A stretch of DNA of 64,000 nt from a bacterium (GTDB lineage: Bacteria > Verrucomicrobiota > Verrucomicrobiia > Verrucomicrobiales > Akkermansiaceae). Of this stretch, positions 42,983 through 51,406 are shown in pieces; position 1 is the stretch's first letter; the number at the start of each line of letters is the position of its first letter. The translations under genes and the position numbers were made by a program. The notes under the pieces were generated by a model. The model made no database searches and was not told where the DNA came from. It saw only the letters and a list, made by a program, of their open reading frames with translations. Location of the stretch: assembly GCA_018222765.1 (NCBI GenBank), contig JAAEZT010000017.1, forward strand, positions 19,791 through 83,790. Reading direction: 5' to 3'.

Positions 42983-43810
42983 TTAAATAAGTTGTGAAGA
43001 GGTGTTTTCTAGATCGGCTTCGAGTCGTTCCCGCGCAGCAGCGAAGTAGCCGTCATCGATTTCAAATCCAGTAAAATGTGCAAGCTTCATTTGCTGGGCG
43101 GCGAGAGCGGAAGTGCCGATGCCGAGGAATGGGTCGAGGAGGTGAGTGGACCCGGTGACGCCGTGGATAGTGAGACATTGCTTCACGAGGTCGACGGGGA
43201 AAGTTGCGGGATGCGGGCGGTCCTTGTCGCGCGACATGATGGTGTCGTAGGGCATAAACCAGGTGTTGCCACGGCAGCGTTTGTCATTTCCGTCGGTGTG
43301 GGCCCAGCGCTTGATGTTGCTTTTGTCGGCATAGGTGACCCCGGCCTCGCGGCGTTGGAGGGGAACGTCGCCGGATTTGGTAAGGTGAAAAATGTATTCG
43401 TGGCAGTCGTTGACGAAGCGCTTCGAATTAATGGGCTTGAAGTGGCCGGCGGAAATTTCTTCGCCTTTCCTGGTGTTAATCGTGATCGATTTGATCCAGT
43501 GAAAGGTGTTTTGAAGAATGAAGGCGGGCGATTCTTCGGTAAGAGCGAGGAGGAGCTGATGGGGGAGAAGCGGATTCTTGGGCGCGCCCCCGAGATTGAG
43601 AAAGAAGGAGCCGCCGGGCTTGAGCAGGCGATGGACTTCGGTAGCCCATTCATGGCACCAACGGATGAACTCTGAACGCTTCGAGGTGTCTTTGTAGGTG
43701 CCGTAGTTGATGCCGATGTTATAGGGCGGGGAGGTGACGACGAGATCGACGGATTCGTCGGGCATGGCGCGCATTCCGGCGAGGCAGTCTTCGTGGTGAA
43801 GGTCGATCAC
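42983..43810 (-). CDS. Orphan site-specific DNA methyltransferase (beta class)
   Basis: 275 residues with a GTG start at 43810. Catalytic motif IV TSPPY (residues 26-30) comes first and the AdoMet motif DPFLGIGTSALAA (~230) near the C-terminus, the motif order of beta-class amino-methyltransferases. TSPPY occurs in N4-cytosine and some N6-adenine enzymes, so the modified base is uncertain. The central region with SAGHFKPINSKRFVNDCHEYIFHLTK is typical. No restriction endonuclease is adjacent, so it is a solitary methyltransferase that may mark or regulate DNA. It is in one unit with hslO and divergent from the TetR efflux operon across 100 bases. Confidence 0.92.
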   Translation of the reverse strand: MIDLHHEDCLAGMRAMPDESVDLVVTSPPYNIGINYGTYKDTSKRSEFIRWCHEWATEVHRLLKPGGSFFLNLGGAPKNPLLPHQLLLALTEESPAFILQNTFHWIKSITINTRKGEEISAGHFKPINSKRFVNDCHEYIFHLTKSGDVPLQRREAGVTYADKSNIKRWAHTDGNDKRCRGNTWFMPYDTIMSRDKDRPHPATFPVDLVKQCLTIHGVTGSTHLLDPFLGIGTSALAAQQMKLAHFTGFEIDDGYFAAARERLEADLENTSSQLI

Positions 43811-43855
43811 GCGTTAATCATTGTGGGGCTTTGGATTTCAGGGGAGTAAAAAAAG

Positions 43856-43872
43856 TTAAACAATCGTTTGAA
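43856..43872 (+). promoter_or_regulatory. TetR operator candidate, site 1
   Basis: TTAAACAATCGTTTGAA is a near-palindrome 39 bases before the TetR start. It repeats 33 bases later at 43889-43905 with 15 of 17 identical positions. Confidence 0.65.
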
Positions 43873-43888
43873 AATCTTAAAAACAGAT

Positions 43889-43905
43889 TTAAACAAGTGT
43901 TTGAA
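43889..43905 (+). promoter_or_regulatory. TetR operator candidate, site 2
   Basis: TTAAACAAGTGTTTGAA ends five bases before the TetR ATG, so bound regulator would cover the translation start. A third palindrome, AAATCT (43872-43877) with AGATTT (43885-43890), sits between the two sites. Confidence 0.65.
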
Positions 43906-43910
43906 ACGAG

Positions 43911-44558
43911 ATGGCGATCGCAGAAGAGCAATTAACGGGAACAAAGAAATCCTTGGTGGATGCGGCGGCCACACTGATTGCGGAGAGAGGGTTTGACGCG
44001 GTCACGGTGCGGGAAATTACCGGGAAGGCTGATACAAATATCGCTTCGGTAAAATACCATTTCGGTTCGAAAGAAGAGTTGATCGATGCGGTGGTGGCGA
44101 ATTTTGTCTCGCCGGTGAATATGGGACGGTTGGCGAGAATTGATAAGCTAGAGGAGGCGGGTGATTTTTGTGCCGAGGATTTGCTGCGGGCCTTTTTGGA
44201 GCCAATGCTTTCGCAAATCAAAGGAAGCCCTCTGAGTGAAAAATTATTTTGTCAGCTGATGGGAAGGGTAATTGGCGAAAGGCCATATGAATTTCCGGAG
44301 CAGGTGATGGGACAATTTCGCGAAGTGGCAGCGCGCTATGTACCAGCCTTTATTAAAGCCGAGCCTGGTCTCACTGAAGAGGATGTCTTTTGGCGGATTC
44401 ATTTTTCCTTCGGAGTGATGTCGAACATGCTCACCAATGGCGAGCTTCTCAAAAAAGTGGCGAGCGGAAAAGTGGGAGAAGAACAGCTTGAAAAAACACT
44501 AAGCCGGGTGATCGATTTTTGTGCTGCCGGATTTAAACAGGGAGGAACGAAGAGATGA
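43911..44558 (+). CDS. TetR-family transcriptional regulator of the efflux operon
   Basis: 215 residues. N-terminal helix-turn-helix is at ~10-58 (KKSLVDAAATLIAERGFDAVTVREITGKADTNIASVKYHFGSKEELIDAVV), matching the TetR pattern; the longer C-terminal ligand-binding domain resembles the CerR/DUF1956 group. It likely represses its own operon through the two operator-like sites just upstream and is released by a pump substrate. Its stop overlaps the start of the outer-membrane factor gene (ATGA at 44555-44558), so all four genes probably form one autoregulated unit. Confidence 0.93.
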   Translation: MAIAEEQLTGTKKSLVDAAATLIAERGFDAVTVREITGKADTNIASVKYHFGSKEELIDAVVANFVSPVNMGRLARIDKLEEAGDFCAEDLLRAFLEPMLSQIKGSPLSEKLFCQLMGRVIGERPYEFPEQVMGQFREVAARYVPAFIKAEPGLTEEDVFWRIHFSFGVMSNMLTNGELLKKVASGKVGEEQLEKTLSRVIDFCAAGFKQGGTKR

Positions 44559-45964
44559 AATTATTGGCGACAGGATTGGTTTTGGTTTTGGCGGGATGTG
44601 CGGCGAAAAGTCCGGAGTCGCGTATCGGAGAACACGGACAGGAAACTCCGGGAAGGTGGGCTGCAAGGAGGGAGGCCCGCGCCGGGATTGATACCAATTG
44701 GGTGAGCCGGATCGGCGGGCGTCAGGCCTCGTTGTTTGTGGGGGAGGCGTTTCAGTCCAACCCTAATGTGAGAATTGCTGCGGAGAGAGTGAACCGGGCC
44801 ATTGCCGCGGCCAAGACAGCGGGGGCGTCGATGAATCCGCAGATTTCTGCGGGTCTGAATGCCAATCGTTCGAAGCAGGTCTTCGTGGGATTTCCGTTTG
44901 GCGGCGGCGGGGTGCCTTCCTCGCAGTTTAGTAGTTTTGGATCTGCTCTCTCGGTTTCGTGGGAGCCGGATATCTGGGGGTTTGCCCGTGCGGGGCGGGC
45001 TTCGCTGGTTTCTTTGGCTCAGGCAGAGGGGCAAAACTACCGGGCGGTGAGGGCCTCTCTGGCGGCGCAGGTTTTGCGAGCTTGGTTGGCGGTGACGGAG
45101 GCCAATGAGCAGATCGCCCTGGCAAAAGAGGCGCAAGAGTTACGTGAGACGACTTTGGAAATTGTGCGCGATCGGTTTTCCAGTGCGCTCTCGGAGCATG
45201 GTGGGTCGGCTGCGCAATTTCGCCTTGCCGAGAGTGAGCTAGCGTCCAGTAAGGCAATGGTCGCGCAGCGGGAAGGCGAGCGGGCCCAAGCTGTTAGGCA
45301 ATTGGAATTATTGATGGGGCGGTATCCCAAAGGAGCTCTCGGCAACACGCAAAAACTTCCCAAGGTTCCGGCAATGCCACCGGCTGGTTTGCCTTCCGAG
45401 CTCTTGCTACGCCGGCCTGATATCTTGGAGGCCGAGCGGAAATTTGCTTCGACCGGAAAAATGTTAAAGCAGGGCGAGTTGGCCTTTTATCCGAGCTTTT
45501 CTCTTACCGCGCAAACCGGAAGATCGACGGAATCATTCAAAAACCTGCTGGACTCGGATTTCGGAGTCTGGTCACTGGCAGGGAACTTGACGCAACCGAT
45601 TTGGGCGGGTGGAGCGTTGCGTTCGGAGTATAGTCGCTTGAAATCGGACGAGCGTTCGGCGCTGGCGAGCTTTCAGGGAACGGTGTTGCGAGCTTTTGGG
45701 GAGGTCGAGCAGGCGCTGGCAGCGGAGAGGTATTTGGTCCGTCGGGAGGAGGCGCTCATAAACGCCTCTCAATCGTCCATTGCGGCGGCGGATGCGGCGA
45801 AGGCTGACTATTCCGGTGGCACGGGAGATGTTCTGACGCTGATCACAGCCCAATCGAATCGTATTAACCTGGCTTCGCAATTAGTGACTCTGCGTCGTCT
45901 TCGTCTGGATAATCGGGTCACTCTTCATCTCGCTCTTGGTGGCGACTACCGTGTTGGAAATTAA
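44555..45964 (+). CDS. NodT/TolC-type outer-membrane efflux lipoprotein
   Basis: 469 residues with a lipoprotein signal (MKLLATGLVLVLAGC, Cys15). OEP repeats form coiled helices (RVNRAIAAAKTAGASMNPQISAGLN, RAVRASLAAQVLRAWLAVTEANEQIALA, LPSELLLRRPDILEAERKFASTGKMLKQGELAFYPSFSLTAQTG), the LRRPDI motif being a hallmark of RND outer-membrane factors. It forms a trimeric channel across the outer membrane for the tripartite pump. A GGAGG ribosome-binding site lies before its ATG, unusually clear for this window. The membrane-fusion gene follows after 6 bases. Confidence 0.94.
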   Translation: MKLLATGLVLVLAGCAAKSPESRIGEHGQETPGRWAARREARAGIDTNWVSRIGGRQASLFVGEAFQSNPNVRIAAERVNRAIAAAKTAGASMNPQISAGLNANRSKQVFVGFPFGGGGVPSSQFSSFGSALSVSWEPDIWGFARAGRASLVSLAQAEGQNYRAVRASLAAQVLRAWLAVTEANEQIALAKEAQELRETTLEIVRDRFSSALSEHGGSAAQFRLAESELASSKAMVAQREGERAQAVRQLELLMGRYPKGALGNTQKLPKVPAMPPAGLPSELLLRRPDILEAERKFASTGKMLKQGELAFYPSFSLTAQTGRSTESFKNLLDSDFGVWSLAGNLTQPIWAGGALRSEYSRLKSDERSALASFQGTVLRAFGEVEQALAAERYLVRREEALINASQSSIAAADAAKADYSGGTGDVLTLITAQSNRINLASQLVTLRRLRLDNRVTLHLALGGDYRVGN

Positions 45965-45970
45965 AAGCTC

Positions 45971-47113
45971 ATGAAAAAAGTCATCTTCTCTTCTTTTATC
46001 TTCATCTTGATCTGCGTTGTGGTCACAGGTCTGGTGATGGCTTATTTGGAAAAGACCAAGCCCATCGCTGAGAAGCGGGATGCGGAGGTCGTGACTCCAT
46101 TTGTGGAAGTTGTCACGGTGCAGCGTAAGGATGTGCAGCTTGCTTTGAGGAGTGAGGGGGTTGTGTCGACTCTTCGCGAGACTGATCTCGCGGTTGAAGT
46201 AACTGGTCGGGTGGTTTTCGTTGATGAACGATTCGAAGCGGGTGGCTCGTTTAAAGCCGATGAGATTATTTTAACGGTGGATGATACCAACTACCGGGCC
46301 GCGAAAGCGCAGGCGCAGGCTGCACTCGCTGATGCGCGCCTCAATCAGGAGCAAGAGATTGCGCGTGGGGCACAAGCAGCCCGTGATTGGGAAAAGATTG
46401 GCGGGGGAGAGGTCGCGAGTGACTTGGTTCTTCGGAAACCATTTTTGGAGAGCGCCAAGGCCCGGGTTGTCTCGGCCCAGGCGGCTCTCGATAAAGCTCT
46501 GGAGGATATCCTCCGCACTTCGCTGAGAGCGCCTTTTGATTGTCGTGTCCGGAGTGCGAATCTGGATCTCGGTGCGATTGCTGTTCCGGGTAGTCCGATC
46601 GGTCAGGTTTATGACAATTCGAAATACATTGTGCGTCTTCCATTCTCACTGGATGACTACGCCAGTCTCCCCAAGGATGCGGAGATTAGGTTGTTTTCGG
46701 AAGTGGGCGGGCAAAAATATGAATGGGTTGCAACTGCTCTCTGGGAAGATGGTGATTTGGATCGGGCCACTTTGTCGGCTTATGTCATCGCGAAGTTTTA
46801 TCCGAATGTGAATAACGGAAAGCGGTTTCTTCTGCCGCCTGCCGGGATGTTTGTGAAAGCCGAGGTGAGTGGCGCCGTACTGAAGCAAGTGGTTGCGGTT
46901 CCGCGTTCGGCGGTTCGGGGACGCAATGAAATCGCGGTGATCAACGAAAAGAACCAGCTTGAATTTCGCACGCTCGAGATTGTCCGGTCCACGTCCGGGA
47001 TGATTTATGTGAAGTCTGGAGTCGAGGATGGAGAGCGTGTAATTATGACGAAGCTGGAACTTCCCGTGGAGGGAATGAGCCTCAAAGTCGTGGGAGACGA
47101 ACCAGAGTCCTAA
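45971..47113 (+). CDS. RND efflux periplasmic adaptor (membrane fusion protein)
   Basis: 380 residues. The N-terminal helix (MKKVIFSSFIFILICVVVTGLVMAYLEKTK) is a membrane anchor without a lipobox. HlyD/AcrA fold: lipoyl half ALRSEGVVSTLRETDLAVEVTGRVVFVDERFEAGGSFKADEIILTVDDTNY, a coiled-coil hairpin (AQAALADARLNQEQE...VSAQAALDKALEDIL), the second lipoyl half RAPFDCRVRSANLDLGAI, and a beta-barrel with membrane-proximal domain GVEDGERVIMTKLELPVEGM. It bridges the inner-membrane pump and the outer-membrane channel. It sits 3 bases upstream of the RND gene. Confidence 0.94.
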   Translation: MKKVIFSSFIFILICVVVTGLVMAYLEKTKPIAEKRDAEVVTPFVEVVTVQRKDVQLALRSEGVVSTLRETDLAVEVTGRVVFVDERFEAGGSFKADEIILTVDDTNYRAAKAQAQAALADARLNQEQEIARGAQAARDWEKIGGGEVASDLVLRKPFLESAKARVVSAQAALDKALEDILRTSLRAPFDCRVRSANLDLGAIAVPGSPIGQVYDNSKYIVRLPFSLDDYASLPKDAEIRLFSEVGGQKYEWVATALWEDGDLDRATLSAYVIAKFYPNVNNGKRFLLPPAGMFVKAEVSGAVLKQVVAVPRSAVRGRNEIAVINEKNQLEFRTLEIVRSTSGMIYVKSGVEDGERVIMTKLELPVEGMSLKVVGDEPES

Positions 47114-47116
47114 GTC

Positions 47117-50100
47117 ATGGAGAAAGTAATTAAATGGTTCAGTCAGAACCACGTCGCGGCCAACTTTCTGATGTTGTTGGTGCTGTTGGCGGGCTTTGCA
47201 ACCTGGTTTCAGCTTCGGAAGGAAATTTTTCCAGAAACCTCGTTCGATGCGGTGGTGGTCAGTGTTCCGTATCCGAATGCCACGCCAGATGAGGTGACCA
47301 ATGGGGTGATCATTCCCATGGAGGAGGCCATTGCCGACATCGAGGGGATTAAGCGGGTGACATCCAACGCGAGCCGCAATGTTGGTGCGATGACCATTGA
47401 GGTCGAGACGGGGTATGAAACCCGCAACTTGATGGATGATGTAAAGACCAAGATCGACGCCATCGACAATTTTGCCGAGAATGCCGAACGTCCTGTTCTG
47501 GAGGAGTTGATCGTTAACCGCCAGATTCTGAGTTTGGCGATTAGTGCGGATACCGATGAGGCGAGCTTGCGAGAGTATGCCGAGACCGTTAGGGATGGTT
47601 TGTTAAATTATGAACCCGGAAATCCAAAAGGGGTGTCCCAAAAGCTCTCCCGGTTCCTCAAGGGCGATCCGGAGATCAAGAAGGTGGAGTTAGCGTCGGT
47701 GCGCGATTACGAAATTTCGATCGAGGTGTCCGAAGATCGCCTGAGGGAATATGGATTGACCATACAGCAGGTTGCGGCGGCGGTTCGTAAAACGTCTCTG
47801 GATTTACCAAGTGGATCGGTAAAGGCGGCGTCGGGAGAGATTGTGGTGCGGGGAATCGGAAAACGATACCGTGGCGCGGATTTTTTTGGGGTTGTGGTGA
47901 AGGCAAATCCTGATGGCTCTGTTGTGAAGCTCGAGGAAGTCGCTGAGATTATCGATGGGTTTGAAGATAGTGAATTGTCCTCTACCTTTAATGGAAATTC
48001 GGCGGTGGTGCTTCACGTCTTTAGCGTGGGGGAGCAGGATACGCTGACGATCGCGGCGCTGGCCAAGGAGTATATTGATGGGTTGGAAAAACCGCCCGGG
48101 GTAAACATTACTCTCTGGAATGATATGAGTCTCATGTTGCAAGGTCGGCTTGATCTCTTGAAGCGGAATATCGGGATGGGCCTGCTTCTGGTGCTTCTCG
48201 TGCTTGCTCTTTTCCTGCGTCCGAGTCTGGCCTTTCTGGTGGCTATGGGAATCCCGGTGTCCTTTGCCGGAGGGATGTGGTTGATGCCTGATTTTGGGAT
48301 TTCCCTGAATATGATTTCGGCGTTCGCCTTCATCTTGGTTTTGGGAATCGTGGTCGATGACGCCATCGTGGTGGGTGAAAATGTCTATACCCGGATTCAA
48401 GGAGGGGAACATCCGAAAGAGGCGAGTTGGAAGGGAACCCATGAGGTGGGAGTAGTGGTGATTTTTGGGGTCCTGACTACCGCGATGGCATTTACGCCGA
48501 TGCTGGGTTTGAGTGGGGTGAGTGGGAAGATCTGGCCAAATATTCCGCTGGTGGTGATTCCGGTTCTCTTGTTCTCCCTGGTGCAGTCGAAGTTTGTTCT
48601 TCCGGCGCATCTGGCACTGTTGAAACCCACATCAAACAAGGTGAGTCGCAATCCTTTGATGCGTTTGCAGAAATGGATTTCAGGAGGGCTCGAGCGATTC
48701 ATTAAGTCGATCTACACCCCAACTCTGGCGCTCTGTCTTCGTTTCCGATATGTTGTTTGGGTTGCCTTTGTTGCCTTGGTTGTGATCTCTGCGAAGCTCG
48801 TGGAGACAGGGAGAATTCCTTTTGAGTTTATGCCCAAGGTCGAGGGTGAGATTCTTTCGGCGAAGCTCGAGATGCCCTTGGGCGTTCCATTCGCAGAAAC
48901 CCAGGAGGCGGTTCGCCGGATTGAGGAGGCGGCCTTGCGGCTTGGGGCGGAGTTGAAGGATAATAACGGGAATTCGATTATCGTCAATCTCCTCGCGACC
49001 TCGGGAATGCAGCCGTTTCAGGCGGGATTGGCGCCGGGCGGAATTCCAAGCGGGACGCATTTGGGCGAGGTGACTTTGGAACTCGCAGCGGCCAAAGATC
49101 GTGATCTTTCAAGTGAAGAATTACGAATCAAATGGCAGGAGCTGGTAGGTGATATTCCCGGAGTTGTGGTGCTTGGCTTTAAGTCGGAGACGAATGCGGG
49201 AGGTAATGCCATCGATGTGAATTTGACCAGTCGTGATGATCAATTGCTCTCGGAAGCTGCGGCCTGGGCGACGGAGAAATTGCGCAAGGAATATCCCGGC
49301 GTGATTGAGGTTTCCAATTCGGATCGCCGTGGCAGGGAGGAATTTATTGTGAGAGATCTCACTGATCGAGGGAAGGCGCTGGGCTTTGATCTCGCTTCAG
49401 TGATGAGTCAGGTTCGTGATGGTTTTTACGGCAACGAAGTACAGCGACTTCAGCGAGGGCGTGACGAAGTGAAGGTGATGGTTCGCTACCCGGAAGCTGA
49501 ACGAAAATCGGTGGCCAATATCGAATCAATGAAGTTGCGGGCGCCGAACGGTATCGTGGTGCCTTTGCTGGAGGTAGTGGAGCCCGACTATGGACGGAGT
49601 CCGGCTACGATTCGTAGAATTGACCGAAATCCAACTATTAGTATGTCGGGCGATGTGGACCGGACGAGTGGCTACAACGCCGACAAGATTCGCGACCGCT
49701 ATCAGGAAGAAGTGCTGGATGTATTGGCCGAGAAGTTTCCCGGAGTGCGGTATTCCCTCGAGGGAGAGAAAGCCGCGCAGAGTGATAGTATCCGTGAGAT
49801 GATGGTCGGGTTCGTTGGGGCTTTGCTGATGATGTATGTCCTGATGGCGATTCCATTGAAAAGCTACATTCAGCCGTTGATCGTGATGAGCGTCATTCCA
49901 TTTGGCATTGTGGGGGGAATCGCGGGACACATTGTTATGGATATGAATTTAAGCATCATGTCGCTCTGCGGGATCGTGGCTTTGGCCGGGGTGGTGGTGA
50001 ATGACAGTCTGGTTCTGGTCGATTACGTTAATCGAAGTCGGGACGAAGCTACGACGACTAAGGAAGCTGCGGTAATTGCCGGCGCGCGACGTTTTCGTCC

Positions 50101-50323
50101 AATTCTGCTCACTTCGTTGACTACCTTTGCTGGACTCATGCCGATGCTATTAGAGACAGACCTTCAGGCTAAGTTTCTCATTCCCATGGCCGTATCACTG
50201 GGATTTGGAATCTTGTTTGCCACTGCGATTACGCTCATTTTGGTGCCATCAATTTATCTAATTTTGGATGATGTGATTAATCTTTTCAGGGGGAATCGTG
50301 AGGTGGGCTCCCCGTTGAAGTGA
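47117..50323 (+). CDS. RND-family efflux transporter (AcrB-like)
   Basis: 1068 residues with the two-fold architecture: TM1 at the start (NFLMLLVLLAGFATWF), then a large periplasmic porter loop, TM2-6, second loop and TM7-12. The proton-relay Asp pair in TM4 is conserved (GIVVDDAIVVGENVYTRI). In the TM10 region the sequence is GVVVNDSLVLVDYVN, with Asn where AcrB has Lys940, a known alternative in other RND clades. It expels drugs, detergents or metabolites using the proton gradient, with the adaptor and OMF encoded just upstream. Substrates cannot be read. No terminator is clear before the next gene, 41 bases on. Confidence 0.95.
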   Translation: MEKVIKWFSQNHVAANFLMLLVLLAGFATWFQLRKEIFPETSFDAVVVSVPYPNATPDEVTNGVIIPMEEAIADIEGIKRVTSNASRNVGAMTIEVETGYETRNLMDDVKTKIDAIDNFAENAERPVLEELIVNRQILSLAISADTDEASLREYAETVRDGLLNYEPGNPKGVSQKLSRFLKGDPEIKKVELASVRDYEISIEVSEDRLREYGLTIQQVAAAVRKTSLDLPSGSVKAASGEIVVRGIGKRYRGADFFGVVVKANPDGSVVKLEEVAEIIDGFEDSELSSTFNGNSAVVLHVFSVGEQDTLTIAALAKEYIDGLEKPPGVNITLWNDMSLMLQGRLDLLKRNIGMGLLLVLLVLALFLRPSLAFLVAMGIPVSFAGGMWLMPDFGISLNMISAFAFILVLGIVVDDAIVVGENVYTRIQGGEHPKEASWKGTHEVGVVVIFGVLTTAMAFTPMLGLSGVSGKIWPNIPLVVIPVLLFSLVQSKFVLPAHLALLKPTSNKVSRNPLMRLQKWISGGLERFIKSIYTPTLALCLRFRYVVWVAFVALVVISAKLVETGRIPFEFMPKVEGEILSAKLEMPLGVPFAETQEAVRRIEEAALRLGAELKDNNGNSIIVNLLATSGMQPFQAGLAPGGIPSGTHLGEVTLELAAAKDRDLSSEELRIKWQELVGDIPGVVVLGFKSETNAGGNAIDVNLTSRDDQLLSEAAAWATEKLRKEYPGVIEVSNSDRRGREEFIVRDLTDRGKALGFDLASVMSQVRDGFYGNEVQRLQRGRDEVKVMVRYPEAERKSVANIESMKLRAPNGIVVPLLEVVEPDYGRSPATIRRIDRNPTISMSGDVDRTSGYNADKIRDRYQEEVLDVLAEKFPGVRYSLEGEKAAQSDSIREMMVGFVGALLMMYVLMAIPLKSYIQPLIVMSVIPFGIVGGIAGHIVMDMNLSIMSLCGIVALAGVVVNDSLVLVDYVNRSRDEATTTKEAAVIAGARRFRPILLTSLTTFAGLMPMLLETDLQAKFLIPMAVSLGFGILFATAITLILVPSIYLILDDVINLFRGNREVGSPLK

Positions 50324-50364
50324 ATTAGGTTGGCAAATCAGAAATCTAGGTAAACTTGCACCAG

Positions 50365-51372
50365 ATGTTTCTCGATGCTCTCGCTAGTGCCTTCCCCCAA
50401 TCGTCTTATACCCAGCCGGAATGTTTGGCATTTACGCGCGAGACGGATGCGTTCCACAAATTGAGTAAACGGGGGCAGGGTATTCTTGGCCGGGTTCTCG
50501 GAGGAGAGTCGGGCATTTCGAAAAGGCATTTTTCGACAAGTCAACCTGCGGTGATGTTTGATGCGGGAGCACAGGAGTTGAATGAGTTTTTTGAGAGAGA
50601 AGCGCCGAAGTTGTCAGTGGAAGCCTTTTTAAATACGGGAGTGGATGTCGCGGAAATTGATGCGCTCATTGTGTGCACCTGCACCGGATACCTTTGTCCG
50701 GGAGTGAGCAGTCATGTCGCCGAGCAATTGGGGATGCGGGACGATGTTTATTTACAAGACATCGTCGGCCTAGGTTGTGGCGCGGCCATTCCGATGATGC
50801 GGGCTGCAGAAGGATTTTTGGCGGCAAATCCAGGGAAGAAAGTTGCGACGATCGCGGTGGAGATTTGTTCGGCCGCGCTCTATGTGAACGAAGATCCGGG
50901 TGTTCTGATCAGTTTGTGTTTGTTTGGAGACGGAGCGGCGGCTGCGGTTTGGTCGGATGAACAATCCGGTGGAAAGTGGCAGGTGGGAGGATTCCAAACG
51001 GTGCACGTTCCGGAGGAGCGGGAGAAGATTCGCTTCGTCAATGGAGGGGGCAAATTACAGAACAAACTTCACAAGAGCGTGCCGGGATTGGCGGCTGATG
51101 CGGTGAGTGCTCTCTGGGCAAAGCGGAGCGGAGATCCTTCTCAGGTGTTGGCTCATACCGGAGGACGCGATGTCATCGAGGCACTGGAAGAGAGGTTGGG
51201 GTGGTCTTTGGAGGAGACGAGAAAGGTTCTTAATGACTACGGGAATTGCTCCAGTCCATGTGTTTTATTTGCCCTGGAAGAGAGGCTTAAATCAGACTCG
51301 GTGGATGATCGGTATTGGCTGACGAGCTTCGGGGCTGGTTTTTCGGCTCATTCTTGCGAGATGTGGCGTTGA
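50365..51372 (+). CDS. Type III polyketide synthase (chalcone/stilbene synthase-like)
   Basis: 335 residues from the ATG at 50365 (TTG at 50356 possible). The catalytic triad is complete: Cys138 in [10 protein letters not shown], His264 in [13 protein letters not shown] and Asn294 in [16 protein letters not shown], the last a version of the plant YGNMSS motif. A thiolase-fold homodimer would load a CoA starter and extend it with malonyl-CoA to make a small aromatic or pyrone. It is 41 bases downstream of the RND gene and 1-34 bases upstream of the FKBP gene, so it may be read with the efflux operon. No tailoring genes are near; the product is unknown. Confidence 0.92.
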   Translation: MFLDALASAFPQSSYTQPECLAFTRETDAFHKLSKRGQGILGRVLGGESGISKRHFSTSQPAVMFDAGAQELNEFFEREAPKLSVEAFLNTGVDVAEIDALIVCTCTGYLCPGVSSHVAEQLGMRDDVYLQDIVGLGCGAAIPMMRAAEGFLAANPGKKVATIAVEICSAALYVNEDPGVLISLCLFGDGAAAAVWSDEQSGGKWQVGGFQTVHVPEEREKIRFVNGGGKLQNKLHKSVPGLAADAVSALWAKRSGDPSQVLAHTGGRDVIEALEERLGWSLEETRKVLNDYGNCSSPCVLFALEERLKSDSVDDRYWLTSFGAGFSAHSCEMWR

Positions 51373-51406
51373 CATGGGGCGGTCGCTCAGTGAGGTTGCC
51401 CGCGAC

